A stretch of DNA of 64,000 bases, taken from Halichondria panicea (taxonomy: Eukaryota; Porifera; Demospongiae; Suberitida; Halichondriidae). Position 1 is the stretch's first letter. The number at the start of each line of letters is the position of its first letter. Positions 31,693-42,394 of the stretch are shown one piece after another. Location: NCBI RefSeq assembly GCF_963675165.1, contig NC_087378.1, positions 5,699,205-5,763,204 on the forward strand, read 5' to 3'. The translations under genes were made by a program, and so were the position numbers. The notes beneath the pieces are model-generated. The model was not told the DNA's origin, searched no databases, and saw nothing but the letters and a program-made list of their open reading frames with translations.

Positions 31693-33746
31693 TTGCCTAG
31701 CGTATCGATTTGTCTCAGCTACTATGTTATTTCAGTGGTAAAGAATAATGCTGGAATATGTAACTTGAGATTGAGATGGATACAGCTGGGCCCTCTCGAG
31801 AATGGTGGGGGTCTTGAAGGGTGGGACTGTTTCAGGTGTGTGTGTGTGTGTGTGTGAATTATGGTGACCTAACATAATTAATGTTTATCTCAATTACTGT
31901 TCTTCTAGAGTACTGTTGTCAGATTGTATGATAACTGGCTAGTAACCAATTATAACTTGTCTGTACTGTGTTGTGCCACTGTCATATAGGACATTGTGTT
32001 ATTAAGGACATTGTGTTATTATAATGGTGTGCTTTTATTACCTGTAAAGTTATAATTAAGGGTCATGTTTTAGGGTCACTTCAATTGTGGTTGTGGTTGT
32101 ACTTTTTGGCTTCTGTGAGCCAATGTGCATGCAATCCATGCTTTTGTATTATTCTCAATGATTGTTGATAACCTTTATTATTGTCATGCACTGGCATAGG
32201 ACATTGAGTGTTATGGGTGAAGGGTCATGTTTTAGAATATATCCCGCTTACACTATCACGTGTCAATCCATCGACTACAACACTTCATATACATATGTGA
32301 CAGGCTCTGGGAAAACAGACCAATTCGCGCAGATATCAATATTGAGCTAGAGTCAAAAATGCAACACATTCTCTCAAAAGTCTAGTTTTTGCACAATACC
32401 TTTATATAATGCTTTGTGCACCTGTAGGTGAAACTTCCAACATAGCGTGCAAGCTGCAGGCTACCTCACTCTGGAAGTTTCTTTCTTGCGGTGCATGGAA
32501 AAGCTGGACACAGACACCGGACATAAACTTTTTTTACACATACTTTTGTGCGCATGCGCGTTCAGCCACATGGACTAGTAGACAAGACATAGTTATAATT
32601 ATCTTCATAGTCATCGTTTCTGACTCACATTGCTGAAGTGAAAAAACTATCAAGGACACCCTGCCCACCCTCTCTCTACAACTCTCCCTTTGGTAGCTCT
32701 GAGCATGAATTGTCTGCTCCATCTGCGTCACCACAACAGAATGTGTAATAAGTGCTCTGTATGCCACTTTTGGTCACAATTCATTTGGAGTTTATTCTCT
32801 CTCCTCAGCACTCAGTGGGTCAACCATTTCGGATTCTTTTATCGAACTCTAGGATCTCCAGGTTTCAAGGCTGCCGTAGAAAAAGTGCACACTCTTGTTC
32901 ACGTTCTTCATTTATAAATAAAGTATTTAACACCAGAGGAGGGAAGACAACACGCGTGCCTCTGCAATTATACACCCACGCTCAAGCAGAGGTAATTAGC
33001 AAGAGGCAATTAGCAAGCATGTCCTCTTGGTCAAAAATAATTTTAATTTTTCAAAATAATGGGCCGTTGTGGTTGAAGCAACTCACATTGATAACCCTTG
33101 ATAACCCATGCACGCTGCCTCCACGCCCACTTCTTGCATGACGAGGCAAGGCAGCCAGAGGTGCAGGTGGAGGAGCCACAGCCAGAGCCAAAGGGCAAGA
33201 GCCACTGGAGGGAGCCATAGCCCTAGCAGGTGGATGAGGTGGAGGAGCAACAGTATATCACAAAATTGTTCAAACTTACCAGTTGAAATAAAACAACATT
33301 ATTTTGGGAACTGCCATAGGTTGTCAACGCAAATATCAGATCTTTTCTTTTCCCATGTTCACATACGCGTACGCACACACACATGTGCACATGTATACAG
33401 GTGGATGACTACTCACCCTCTACCTATATTCCTATAGTACAGACGGTGGGTCCATGGACGTTACTCTTTCACTAGCTTGCGTCACACTTTGTCATTTATA
33501 ATACACTATTAACTACTGTAATAAAGAATCCGACTAAAAACATTTGGATTGCCCTTGTGGAAACCTTTAAAAAGCGTGGAAACAATAAAATTCGGCGAGT
33601 GCATAACTCCAATCCCTTACAACGTCATGAACATGTACAGCTAGTGCTTGTATAATAATATGCTTGTATAATAATAAAAATAGCATCACAATAGTGCAGT
33701 GACAGATTAACAATCTTTCAATTATAGGATCATTATAACCGATTAA
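31693..33746. other. No confident gene
   Basis: It contains a (GT)n tract at 31838-31856, a 17-bp tandem duplication at about 31987-32021, and purine-rich GGAGGAGCCACAGCC repeats near 33160-33245. Short frames lack motifs or splice signals. Confidence 0.35.
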
Positions 33747-34428
33747 CCGTCGTGAACTGTAAATTCTCTATCGGGTTTCCAGAGCAATAAAATGCCTAGC
33801 AACCATATACCAACCATACAACAAGACAACCACGGTCACCCGTTTTTATCATTTTAAATGCTCGGCCAGCGGTGAGATAAAATCCACCCAAAAATTTTAT
33901 GGATCAGCTATCATATGGTATAAGGCTTGACTAAGCTTATCATATGAATGTCAATTTGAAGTACATGTATTACTATATCGGTGAACGATCTATGAAATTT
34001 ACAAGCTCGACTGTTCATTACTGCTACTTCTATTTTAGCTATACTATACTCACTACTGTACTCACTACTGATATTCTAGCTATACTACTACTTGCCAGAG
34101 TCACACGGTGATCCCTCCTGGTCCGTCCATGTCCTCAGTCCCAGACAGTTCATCAGCGTCTGGCATAAAGCTGGTAGCCTTTGGTACTATCCCCTCTCCT
34201 TCATAGGCACTGTCATCACCAGAGGAGACATCGCCATTGCTGTCCTCAAATACATCGGCACAAGTAAACTTCGTGCGGTAAGATGCTAACATAGCAACGT
34301 GGCTTGGAAATTTCTAGACTAAATTGCACGTGAGCTCTTCCTGTATACACGGATGTGCGTAGTTCGAGCTACTTCCTAAGTAATTAGAAAAAAGTCACTA
34401 TTGCAGGCCACGATCGTGGGTTAAAGGG
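33747..34428 (-). mobile_element. piggyBac-type non-autonomous relic, copy B
   Basis: The right end is GGTTAAAGGG followed by intact TTAA (34429-34432). The left end is eroded (TTAACCGTCGTG). Shared with copy A are CAGAGCAATAAAATGCCTAG, CATTTTAAATGCTCGGCCAG, the acidic N-terminal frame (34292-34120 region) and the subterminal palindrome, here half lost (GGCCACGATCGTGGG). It lacks several short segments present in copy A, many of which are one copy of a tandem duplication there. Confidence 0.75.
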
Positions 34429-34465
34429 TTAATTCTGGTTGTGGCAAATTGAACAACACTCAGGG

Positions 34466-34665
34466 GGATCAGTGTATTAAAGCGGCCATTCTAGAATGTC
34501 TGTGTTTTTTGCCAAAAAGTCAGGAAATTAGGGAGTGCTTGCATTTACCAATTTCTGGATTCTTAAATCTTTAAATTTCCATTAATGCGAGTTTCCAGAA
34601 CCCAACGTTTCCTGGTATTTTGAAAACACGAGGGGGAGATATTTTAATATTACAACCCCTGGCAG
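34466..34665 (+). repeat. Left terminal inverted repeat of the two-gene transposon
   Basis: About 200 bp, matching the complement of 38076-38277. It includes CTAGAATGTCTGTGTTTTTT, AAATTAGGGAGTGCTTGC and AACACGAGGGGGAGA. Confidence 0.92.
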
Positions 34666-34734
34666 TTAACTTGTAGTACTCAGTTAATGTTAAACACTCT
34701 ATAATGATTATGAGCAAGTAAAATGGCTCTTAGA

Positions 34735-36208
34735 CTATAGATAAGCTTCTAGAGAGTTCGTTATTCTAATGAACTCAGCAATTGCATATGAATATGCTTG
34801 TCCATTTCCTGATACCACATTACTAAAGATGTCCCCAAAACGACAGCGAGAGAGGAAATATTGCTCCCTTTTCATAATTAGATCCTGTCGATCCTTGAGT
34901 GGATCGCAACCAAAAAGTCCAAACTCTCTTAGCTGACCACCTTGAGAACGGTATGCATCTGCAGCTTCATCAGTACCCGGTACTTCCCCATCTGGAATGG
35001 GTATAGTTTCATAACGCTGCACCTGCAAATGATTGGGTACTCCTCGACCTGTATCACATATTATAATAGCGCATGTGTCATCAATAATAATGTCATTACA
35101 TTTACCTGGTATAGAATGATGATTCCAAGCTGCAACAAACAATGATAATCCATGATAAGCAACATTGCACGTAACAAACGAAACACAAAATTTTGTAGTT
35201 TCATCACTCATGTTAATCAGATTAGTAGCTTCCATTGATATCAAGTGTCGCTTTAGGGGGTAGTTAATACGAGAATTTACTTCAACCCAAATGCGTTCAA
35301 CAGTGTGGTTCTGTAGAGAGAAAAGTTAATGCATGTAAGCAATATCAGTACCCTTACTTCTGTTGAAGGAGATTGAACGTAAGGAAGAATATCCCGAGGG
35401 CCAACACGACAACGAAGTGCTTCTTGTACATACAAAAGAAGATAAAATTCTCTTCCATGGTCGACTCGAATTTGCTTCCAAAGACCATACGTTTTAGTAG
35501 ATGACCTGATATGGAAATTATACGTGTTACTGATGTAACTATTATTCAATGAGTTGAACAATACCTCAAAATACTGTCGTATATAGCCAAATTGTTCTTG
35601 ACTGGCATTGTACAGTAAGCAATTATCTTGCCTGAATATCCATCCCTTGCAACTATGTGGGTAGCACCAAACATTGTGATCTTTTCATTTTGGTCAATAT
35701 GAAGTTTATGCCCAAAGTGGAGAGCCGAGTATTGCAGTGGATTAGTACGGTCTAAGGTGTCATTCCGCCGCTGATCATATTGCAAAGGGGCCACTCTCTG
35801 TAAGGACTCTGAAACTCTTTTCTCAGATACCTTAATACCTTTAGACTCAAGCACACCCTTTAACATTCTCCGGCCATACACATGTCCAACCTGCAAGTCA
35901 TAATTAATTTAGAAATGTTTTTTGTGGTACTTAGCTAATTACGCACATGGACTGTATTCTCCGGTGCTACGGTAATATTCTTAGTATTAAGCCCTATACT
36001 ACGTTTAGCTTACTTCAGTAACAGCACATTCGACTACAGCATCTACTTGAGCAGAATCTGGTTTATGAATGCCATTTTCAGAGCAGAATCGCCGAACACT
36101 TCTTGCAGAGAAGCCTCTTATTCCTGGAAAGCGGGTCTTGAGTGTATTACTTATATCTTCGTGGGTCATACCACTTGTAACCATTTCAAACACTTCATCC
36201 ACATCCAT
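34735..36208 (-). CDS. Integrase-like (DDE) transposase, intact, five exons
   Basis: Exons 36208-36014, 35890-35565, 35505-35358, 35310-35106 and 35048-34735; all introns are GT-AG, phases agree, 395 aa. The first ATG at 36208 gives a homeodomain-like helix-turn-helix (MTHEDISNTLKTRFPGIRGF ... SVRRFCSENGI, residues about 12-52), then an IS3-type second helix-turn-helix (GRRMLKGVLESKGIKVSEKR, about 71-95). The integrase core has D131 in HKLHIDQNEK, D189 in IRVDHGREF and E227 in NHTVERIWVEV, a DD37E arrangement. SLFVAAWNHHSIP lies in the C-terminal part, ending with GLFGCDPLKD and FIRITNSLEAYL. It would cut and join the element's ends in the nucleus. The fourth intron (57 bp, 35049-35105) rests on the joint SIPGRGVPN; if retained the frame stays open, giving 414 aa. 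Confidence 0.88.
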
Positions 36209-36409
36209 CCTTCTTAGCCTCGATACACGCCTGGATTCGAATTAGCCGCACCCTAGCCTAATAAATATTTTGCGATTGCTTTTTAAATAGATAAATCTAC
36301 ATGTAGATCAACATACGGTCAAAAGCACATGGCCTGGGCACAAAATTGCAAGTGTCCTCTCTATTTAGCTCTATGCTGCGCTGATACCGTGAAAGAAGGG
36401 CCTAGGAAC
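36209..36409. promoter_or_regulatory. Shared divergent promoter region of the two-gene transposon
   Basis: The two genes start head to head, about 200 bp apart. The spacer is AT-rich (AATAAATATTTTGCG, TTTTTAAATAG) with no long frame. A common bidirectional promoter is inferred from position only. Confidence 0.4.
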
Positions 36410-37624
36410 ATGAGTTCGAGTGTAAGCAACTTGTACAACTACAGCCTGTATACCATAGAGAAAGATGGCAAAACCGTGAAGCTCAAACCATCACAGCTAA
36501 CTACTCAAGTTATTGGTAAAGTGTTTGGACTGTTCCCCGATTCCATTATTTTGATTTCTGACGATGGGTTTGTGGAAACACCAGACCATGAGGGAAAGTT
36601 TCTTGATGTAGATGACCTATCAAAGTGGGTTGTGAACGGGGATTCGCTCAAGGCAGATGGTTTGCCTCAAGACCAGCAAGTAGCCTCTTTCTCTTACCAG
36701 CCTCCTTCACAAGCAACATCACAAGCAACATCACGAAAAAGAGGACGACCGCCAAAATGGAGTCCAAAGTTCACGTCAGCCTTGCTAGGTGCAAGCTCTG
36801 CCTCAGGACAGAAGCCACCTGGAGTTCGAGCTCGAGCTGAACCGAGTGTTGATGGTGCAGGCCCTTCCACAATGTCTTCAAGTTCTAGCAGCCGTCCCGA
36901 ATGGAGAAAGTATATTGAGGTGTGCAAATGGAATGAAGCTGATAAACAATGGAAGAAAGTGAGCAATGTCCCCATCGACCTTTCTGAGGAAATTGCCAGC
37001 GTTCCAAATGTGTCGAAGATGGTTAGTGACGAGCTATTCAATGGTGAAGAATGCGTACTTATGGACATAGACTACCTGAAGATACCGAATACTTCTACTA
37101 CTCGAGGTAAGAAGCTCGATGTATTCATTGTGCTGACTCTTTAATAACTTGTTAATTCAGCAGTTACTGATTATGCCATTACTAGTGCTTACTTTCTCTA
37201 TCCAGGATCAAGGTTTTGGAAAACCTCCAAACGTATTCGAGCCGTTAGAAAATCTGAAGTAAAGAAAGGAAGGGTTATTTCCTTGGACTCGAGCTCTGAT
37301 AGTGATTTTGATTTTGCCCCACAGCACAGAGCAAAAAAAATGTCTCTACCATTGGCACCATCTTCCCTAGGCACTATGGATAAAACTGTATTCGAATGCC
37401 TCGTATGCAAGTCTCAGACATCATTCCCAGCTGTGGTGTCTCCCTGTTGTAATGTTATTTTGGGGTGTGAGGTGTGTGTGGCACAATGGCTGGAGGCCCA
37501 GTCAACCTGCCCACATTGTCGTGCCTCTTTGACTCTCAAGGACTGCCCAAAGTTACCCCTTGTAAGAAGCTTCCAAGAATTTCTTCGAAAGCATACGCCT
37601 TCTCCATTGTCAAGCTCTGACTAA
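36410..37624 (+). CDS. AT-hook and RING-like protein of the two-gene transposon, two exons
   Basis: Exons 36410-37106 (donor GTAAGA) and 37206-37624 (acceptor TATCCAG); joined in phase it gives 371 aa. An in-frame upstream ATG at 36329 would add 27 residues; the ATG at 36410 is preferred because the conserved-looking domain starts there. N-terminal domain (about 5-85): SLYTIEKDGKTVKLKPSQLT ... LDVDDLSKWV, compact and possibly beta-grasp or CIDE-N-like, not recognised. An AT-hook (RKRGRPPK, about 109-116) suggests DNA binding. A Ser/Pro linker, a second ordered segment (EWRKYIEVCKWNEADKQWKK), an acidic serine patch (LDSSSDSDFDF) and a C-terminal RING/U-box-like zinc domain follow (CLVC ... SPCC ... 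CEVC ... CPHC, 297-337). A role in transposition, or as an E3 ligase acting on the transposase or host, is inference. Confidence 0.85.
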
Positions 37625-38075
37625 TGAACATTTATTGGTGAACTTGTATCCCTGTTGTGTTTTCATCAAGAGTATATGTATACTCTTGTTTCATGCATTT
37701 ATTCTTATTCTTATTCTTATTCTTGTTATTATTATTATTATGTGAACTTCACAGCCTTTCAACTGAAACGGGCTAACAATTTTGAGCACTGCGGGGGATG
37801 TGTAGATATGTAAGCAAGATTGAACCTTGCATAATTATAAGATAGCCAAACTCTTATAGACATTGTGACAAAGTCCCAGACCTGGCTGGAAACCGTTGCA
37901 TGGTCTTTTCTCTCCCTATAACTGATTACCAATTTTTTTTGCTGTTCTACCACAAACCCACCACCCTATGTTGCTATGGAAATATACACAATGGTATCAG
38001 CACATTATCTTAGAAATGTTCCAAACAGGAGATATGACTGGTATACAATTATTCACCTATTGCACAAACTTATAA
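37625..38075. other. 3' region of the two-gene transposon, no gene
   Basis: It contains a (TTATTC)n/(TTA)n simple repeat at about 37695-37741 directly after the RING gene. No further frame with signals. Confidence 0.5.
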
Positions 38076-38277
38076 CTGCCACAGGGGTTGTAATGTTAAA
38101 ATTTCTCCCCCTCGTGTTTTCAAAATACCAGGAAACGTTGAGTTCTGGAAACTCGCATTAATGGAAATTTAAAGATTTAAGAATCCAGAAATTGGTAAAT
38201 GCAAGCACTCCCTAATTTCCTGACTTTTTGGCAAAAAACACAGACATTCTAGAATGGCCGCTTTAATACACTGATCC
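38076..38277 (-). repeat. Right terminal inverted repeat of the two-gene transposon
   Basis: Inverse of 34466-34665. Differences seen are C/T at the AGAACYCAACG position, T/A in GAGAWATTTT, T/C in TTTTAAYATT, and 2 extra bases in CCCCTGTGGCAG. Confidence 0.92.
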
Positions 38278-38303
38278 AGGGGACTGGGTCTGGGTCAAGC
38301 TTA

Positions 38304-38975
38304 TTGCTGAATCAGCGAAAACGCAGCCACGCCCACGGTTTTTAATATGTTTTGTGTGTCACTTATCTTTAGCTCTAAATTGCTAGGTAGTTCAAAGGTT
38401 CATGCAGACATTCTCGTCGGGAGGGAGCATTGTACTCTCTGAAATAGCTTTTACATGTAAAATTAAGAAAACTAGGTTTTTTGAAAAATCTCAGCTCCCT
38501 CCCGATTGAAATATCTGCTTCAAACTACCTACTACAGTAGAACTTTTCTAAACTATATGTGATTGAATCAATTTGAGTGCAGGTACTGAAAGTTCAACTA
38601 TTGGCGCTTCCAGTGGACCACCACCTGTTACATCATATGACATCATCATTCCAAAATGACTGCTAGAATATGTGTACATAGAAAATATGTTAGGCATGAA
38701 ACTATCTTATATGTTTGAGTTAATTTTTGTGCAAGTACATCATTACCTTGCGCATCTTTTGAGCTCCAACGGAGCTACTAGTAAGTTCTGAGATAAACAG
38801 AATTTTGTAAATTTATAGTGCCAAATTTGTTAGGCAATTATTTTTTGAGTTTATGCTAGTTGAGGACTGATTTTTGGGGAGCATGTACTACAAATAGCAT
38901 GTACTACAATAGTCATGTGCACTAAGCTGAACGAGTTCTGTTTTGGCTAGAGCGGGTTTCCTGCTTTTTCGTGAC
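38304..38975 (+). repeat. Left long terminal inverted repeat (IS630/Tc1-like element)
   Basis: Shared inverted words include CAGCCACGCCCACG, TTTTTAATATGTTTTGTG, TACTGAAAGTTCAACTATTG, GCTTCCAGTGGACCACCAC and GGGGAGCATGTACTACAA. It contains a segment with CTCCCTCCCGATTG that is absent from the right repeat but present in the solo end at 25.6 kb. Confidence 0.78.
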
Positions 38976-40049
38976 GTATGAAATGTTTACTACAATTTGT
39001 GACATCACGATCTTTCTGTCTTTATTGCGACCTCCAAACATTCACGTGATATAGCCCGCTAAATATTAACAGCTGCAAACTAAGACTAACCTAGCGTTCT
39101 TCAGTGAAGGGAGTGAGGTTCTACGAGCAACAAGGTCAAACAGAGTCGTTCTCGGGGATGTTGCTGCTGAGGCTGCTGCCTTTCTCTGCATGTAGGCATG
39201 TACAATGTACATGCACAAAGTGGTTTGTACTGCATGTATAAAAGTTACATACTACAGAACATTATTTTATTTTTTGTCAGGATGGTGCTATTCGACGAGC
39301 ACTCCACTAGTTCTACTAGTCGGAGTTGGCGGCTATCACAGTATCAGTCGCCGTCGTTGGCCCACCCAGTGAGGAGTCAAAGGTCCGAGGCGCCTTGGTG
39401 GGAGCTGCCAGTGACCTCGACGGCCTCATCTTGGGGAACGATGATGGCCTTGGGCTAGAGCGGAGGTCCTAAATCCGCTACCCCGGCTTTTTTAAAAGCC
39501 ACCAAGTTGAGTTGCCTTGTACTACTAATCAGCTACTACAGTTATCATAATTCAAAGGTGTTGCTTACCAAAGTACAAAAGTACATGTGTACAGAGGTAT
39601 AATTTTATTAGTATTACACACTGCAGGCTTTTCATGAGCATACAGTGTACAATGTAGTATAATTATTGCACACTAATATCCTCTGGCTAATACATTACTA
39701 CATGTACAGACTCTTTCCAGTTTTTGCCAGGTGGTGGTTTTTAGAAAAACCAGTGTGTTCAAGTTATTGATTCACAGCCCCTCTAGCACGAACCACAGCT
39801 GGGACGTTTCACCTGAGACACACCTCAAACATACGTACATGTACAGCAGTACATGAATATGAATGACAAAGTAAATGATTGTGCTTTCACAAATAATTAT
39901 AGATGATGATCGTAGTATAATTTAATTATACAGCTTTCACTTAATTATAGATGACGATCATAATGTAGTACTACATTGTATTCAGCTTTCAAAAAAATTA
40001 ATCAAATTAAAAAGAATAAGATGATGATCGTATGTTCAACAAAATTACT
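38976..40049. other. Interior of the IS630/Tc1-like element, no confident gene
   Basis: A GC-rich stretch at 39280-39465 has an open frame (AVVGPPSEESKVRGALVGAA), unrecognised. The rest is AT-rich with GATGATCGTA repeats near 39900-40030. Confidence 0.35.
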
Positions 40050-41895
40050 GAGCGAGATTAGCAGTGGAGACTCTTCTATGCGACTTAACAAATGATTACT
40101 GCAATCACAGCCACTATCATCAACAAATTTGCGTATTATTTCTTTTTGACATGTTGCCAATGACTGAGGCACAACTTTTCTTAGCCGTATTATAGATCCA
40201 TTAACATACTGTCTACTGTACTTTTTTGCATGACACTAACATTGTTCAATAGCATTTAACTCACAATGAAATTTAGGGAAAAACGAACATATGTGGGACC
40301 CCCTTCCACAAGTGTTTGGACACTTTGAAAGTCTTCATGACTTCCTCTCATTTTTAAGGCAAAAGTGTCCACCCCCCTCTCCTGTAAAACTAATTTCATA
40401 CCCTTTGGAATACCACTATCACTAATCTTTGAACCTTCCCCGTATCCTTCATTACAGGTTGCTTTCCACCAGGACCAACGTTCATTTTTTTTACATTTAG
40501 AGATTCATCACTACATTTACGATGAGATGAAGCATTATCAAGTACTTGTTTACCAGGGTATTTACTGTTAAAATATATCAATGGCCTGTATTAAAAATCT
40601 AGTACTTTCAAAATAACCCTCACTCTGTGCCTCTAATAACAAATGTGCTTCGGCACCATTATGCTGTAAAAAATCAGCACTTGCCCCTCTTCTATACACC
40701 ATTATGGATTGCCCCAAACTTTTTTGCTTTAATATAGTGATAGAATCATCACCCCAATAATCACCCCAATAATAATCCTGGTCTGCATTAGCAAAAAAAG
40801 TGGATTCATCATGGTGGATGGCAACAAGGGGCAACTCTCCGGGAAGTAAAATGGGAGGTACATACATCTACTATCTAACTCTGTTAATTTAGCAAGGAAA
40901 GTTTTCGCTACTACTCAAAATAGCCAAAATAGACCCCCTTTTGAGCCCAATATATTTAACCATTTCCGAGCTGTTTCTCGAGTTATAATTCATTTTCTAT
41001 CCATACACGAAACATTTCTACTGTTAAATTTCCTTGCACTAACACAAAATTCCACGTTCTTAATCAAGCTGTATGGCTTTTTGATGCTTTTACCCCGACT
41101 AGATGCCAGAATGGTCAATTACAGATGGATCTACATTAACTAGTGAAAGGTAATAATGAGCTGCCCACCTGCGTACCGTTTCAGCATTAACACCACTGAC
41201 GTCAGCTGCCCTTTTGGACGCATCTACTATACCATCCCCCCACACTTTTACTGCTATACTAAAAACCTTAAGGGCTTTGTTAAGCTCAGGGCTTATGTTG
41301 CGCTCAACGTAGTCCTCAATACTAAGGCTGCCCTGCAACCTCTGGGCACTGCTTGAGCAGCTTCTGAAGGGTAGTAACAGGTTGTATAACAGGCAGGATG
41401 CCTATGTCCACGTGTATCGGGTATTACCTTTATTACCTTGGCCCACCTTGTTTTATGACCAGAAATGTTGTCTCCTCTTGGTTGCTTCTCCTCTTGGTCA
41501 CTTGACATCAGCGGTCTTTCTAAGAATGTCTTGGGCCTGTCTCTTTGCTCTCCCTTGGTAAGTTGCTGGTGAGAAATTTGCAGGTGAAATAGTTGCTGGT
41601 GAGTTAGTTGCTGGTGAGGTGGATGTAGTTGCTGGTGAGGTGGATGTAGTTGCTGGTGAATTAGTTGCTGGTAAGGCGGATGTAGTTGCTGGTGAGTTAG
41701 TTGCTGGTGAGGTGGATGTAGTTGCTGGTGAATTAGTTGCTGGTGAGGTTGCTGGTGAGGTAGTTGCTGGTGCTGGTGCATGTGGTTGGTTCCCTGGAAA
41801 ATCCATCCTTTGAAATCTTAGAAGAACTTTGAAATCTGCAGCTGCAAGACAAGCGCGGGCTATTATACCGGTCGATACAATAGGGCGTGGCAATT
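40050..41895 (-). pseudogene. IS630/Tc1-type DDE transposase, broken
   Basis: The minus strand reads, in order: MDFPGNQPHAPAPATTSPAT followed by many NSPATT-type repeats (41800-41570), a helix-turn-helix-like block (SKRAADVSGVNAETVRRWAA, about 41.2 kb), ELPLVAIHHDESTFFANADQ with the first catalytic aspartate (about 40.8 kb), KSLGQSIMV, KYPGKQVLDNASSHRKCSDE with the second aspartate (about 40.53 kb), NVKKMNVGPGGKQPVMKDTG, and, with frame changes, RGVDTFALK, a CELN-like block with LNAIEQC carrying the glutamate (about 40.27 kb) and CHAKKYSRQYVNG. This series matches a transposase family in fungi and aquatic animals that shares the IS630/Tc1 DDE fold. Stops after HSGI (41.1 kb) and in the C-terminal third kill it. 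Confidence 0.75.
41565..41780. repeat. Coding minisatellite (AGTTGCTGGTGA units)
   Basis: About a dozen 12-18-bp units of the form GTAGTTGCTGGTGAGGTGGA encode (NSPATTSTSPAT)n on the minus strand in the transposase N-terminal region. The repeat is open in several frames, so the glutamine/histidine-rich alternative frame is not a separate gene. Confidence 0.85.
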
Positions 41896-42394
41896 TACAT
41901 CAATACGTCACAGAAAGCAGCAAAAAAGGCCAAAATCAGCCGCTCTAGCCAAGTCGTTCAGCTCTTGTGAGTTAGACTATTGTAGTACATGCTCCCCAAA
42001 AAACAGACCTTAACAAAAAATAAATGCCTAACACATTTGGCACTACAAAATTCTGTGTCTCTTTGCACAACAAATTTCAGATCTTAACATATAAGATAGT
42101 TTCATGCCTAACATATATTCTATGTACACATATTTTAGCAGTCATTTTGGAATGATGATGTCATAATATTATGATGTAACAAGTGGTGGTCCACTGGAAG
42201 CGCCAATAGTTGAACTTTCAGTACCTTGATTCACATATAGTTTCACTGTACACTAAAAATTTAGAGCTGAAAGGAAGGTTTAGGCAACCGCATTTAGAAA
42301 GATAAGTAGCTGAAATGATTTTTTACACACAAAACATATTAAAAATCGTGGGCGTGGCTGCATTTTACGCCCTGCATTTTCACTGATTCAGCAA
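41895..42394 (-). repeat. Right long terminal inverted repeat (IS630/Tc1-like element)
   Basis: Inverse of the left repeat. A 15-bp tandem duplication (CTGCATTTTACGC / CTGCATTTTCACT region) lies at 42358-42384 near the tip. Confidence 0.78.

Larger units (their letters stand above)
34466..38277. mobile_element. Two-gene DNA transposon with integrase-like transposase and AT-hook/RING protein
   Basis: 3812 bp. The left end starts GGATCAGTGTATTAAAGCGG and the right end is its inverse (CCGCTTTAATACACTGATCC). AGGG is present on both sides (34462-34465 and 38278-38281), a 4-bp target-site duplication. The inverted repeats are about 200 bp and differ at about three positions plus a 2-bp gap. Inside are two divergent, spliced, uninterrupted genes and nothing else. 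Integrase-like transposases of eukaryotic DNA transposons are known as Ginger1, Ginger2/TDD and IS3EU. The transposase here has an IS3-like second helix-turn-helix, which favours an IS3EU-type assignment, but the GGATCAG ends and the RING partner do not match any family I can name. Near-identical ends imply recent insertion. Confidence 0.88.
38304..42394. mobile_element. IS630/Tc1-like DNA transposon with very long inverted repeats, decayed
   Basis: The ends are TTGCTGAATCAGCGAAAACG at the left, preceded by TA (38302-38303), and the inverse of TTGCTGAATCAGTGAAAATG at the right, followed by TC (a decayed TA). Inverted similarity extends inward to about 38975 on the left (about 670 bp) and about 41895 on the right (about 500 bp), with indels. 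It encodes a broken minus-strand DDE transposase with the IS630/Tc1/mariner pattern (HHDEST, LDNASSH, CELN/LNAIE). A solo end of the family is at 25540-25692. It starts only 26 bp from the end of the neighbouring two-gene transposon. Confidence 0.8.

Noticed and set aside
34092..34289. Plus-strand ORF in piggyBac copy B (and its equal at 2220-2423)
   Set aside because: Antisense of the acidic transposase N-terminal frame; conserved only because the DNA is a repeat copy.
36694..37068. Long minus-strand frame opposite the RING gene's first exon
   Set aside because: Shadow of the plus-strand coding sequence, whose splice sites and domains are clear.
39280..39465. GC-rich open frame (AVVGPPSEESKVRGALVGAA) as a kinase- or phosphatase-like domain
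   Set aside because: Too short, no motif confirmed, lies inside a decayed transposon.
41293..41781. Histidine/glutamine/proline-rich protein on the minus strand
   Set aside because: Alternative frame of the coding minisatellite in the IS630/Tc1-like transposase.
41619..41813. Valine/alanine-rich plus-strand frame
   Set aside because: Antisense translation of the same minisatellite.
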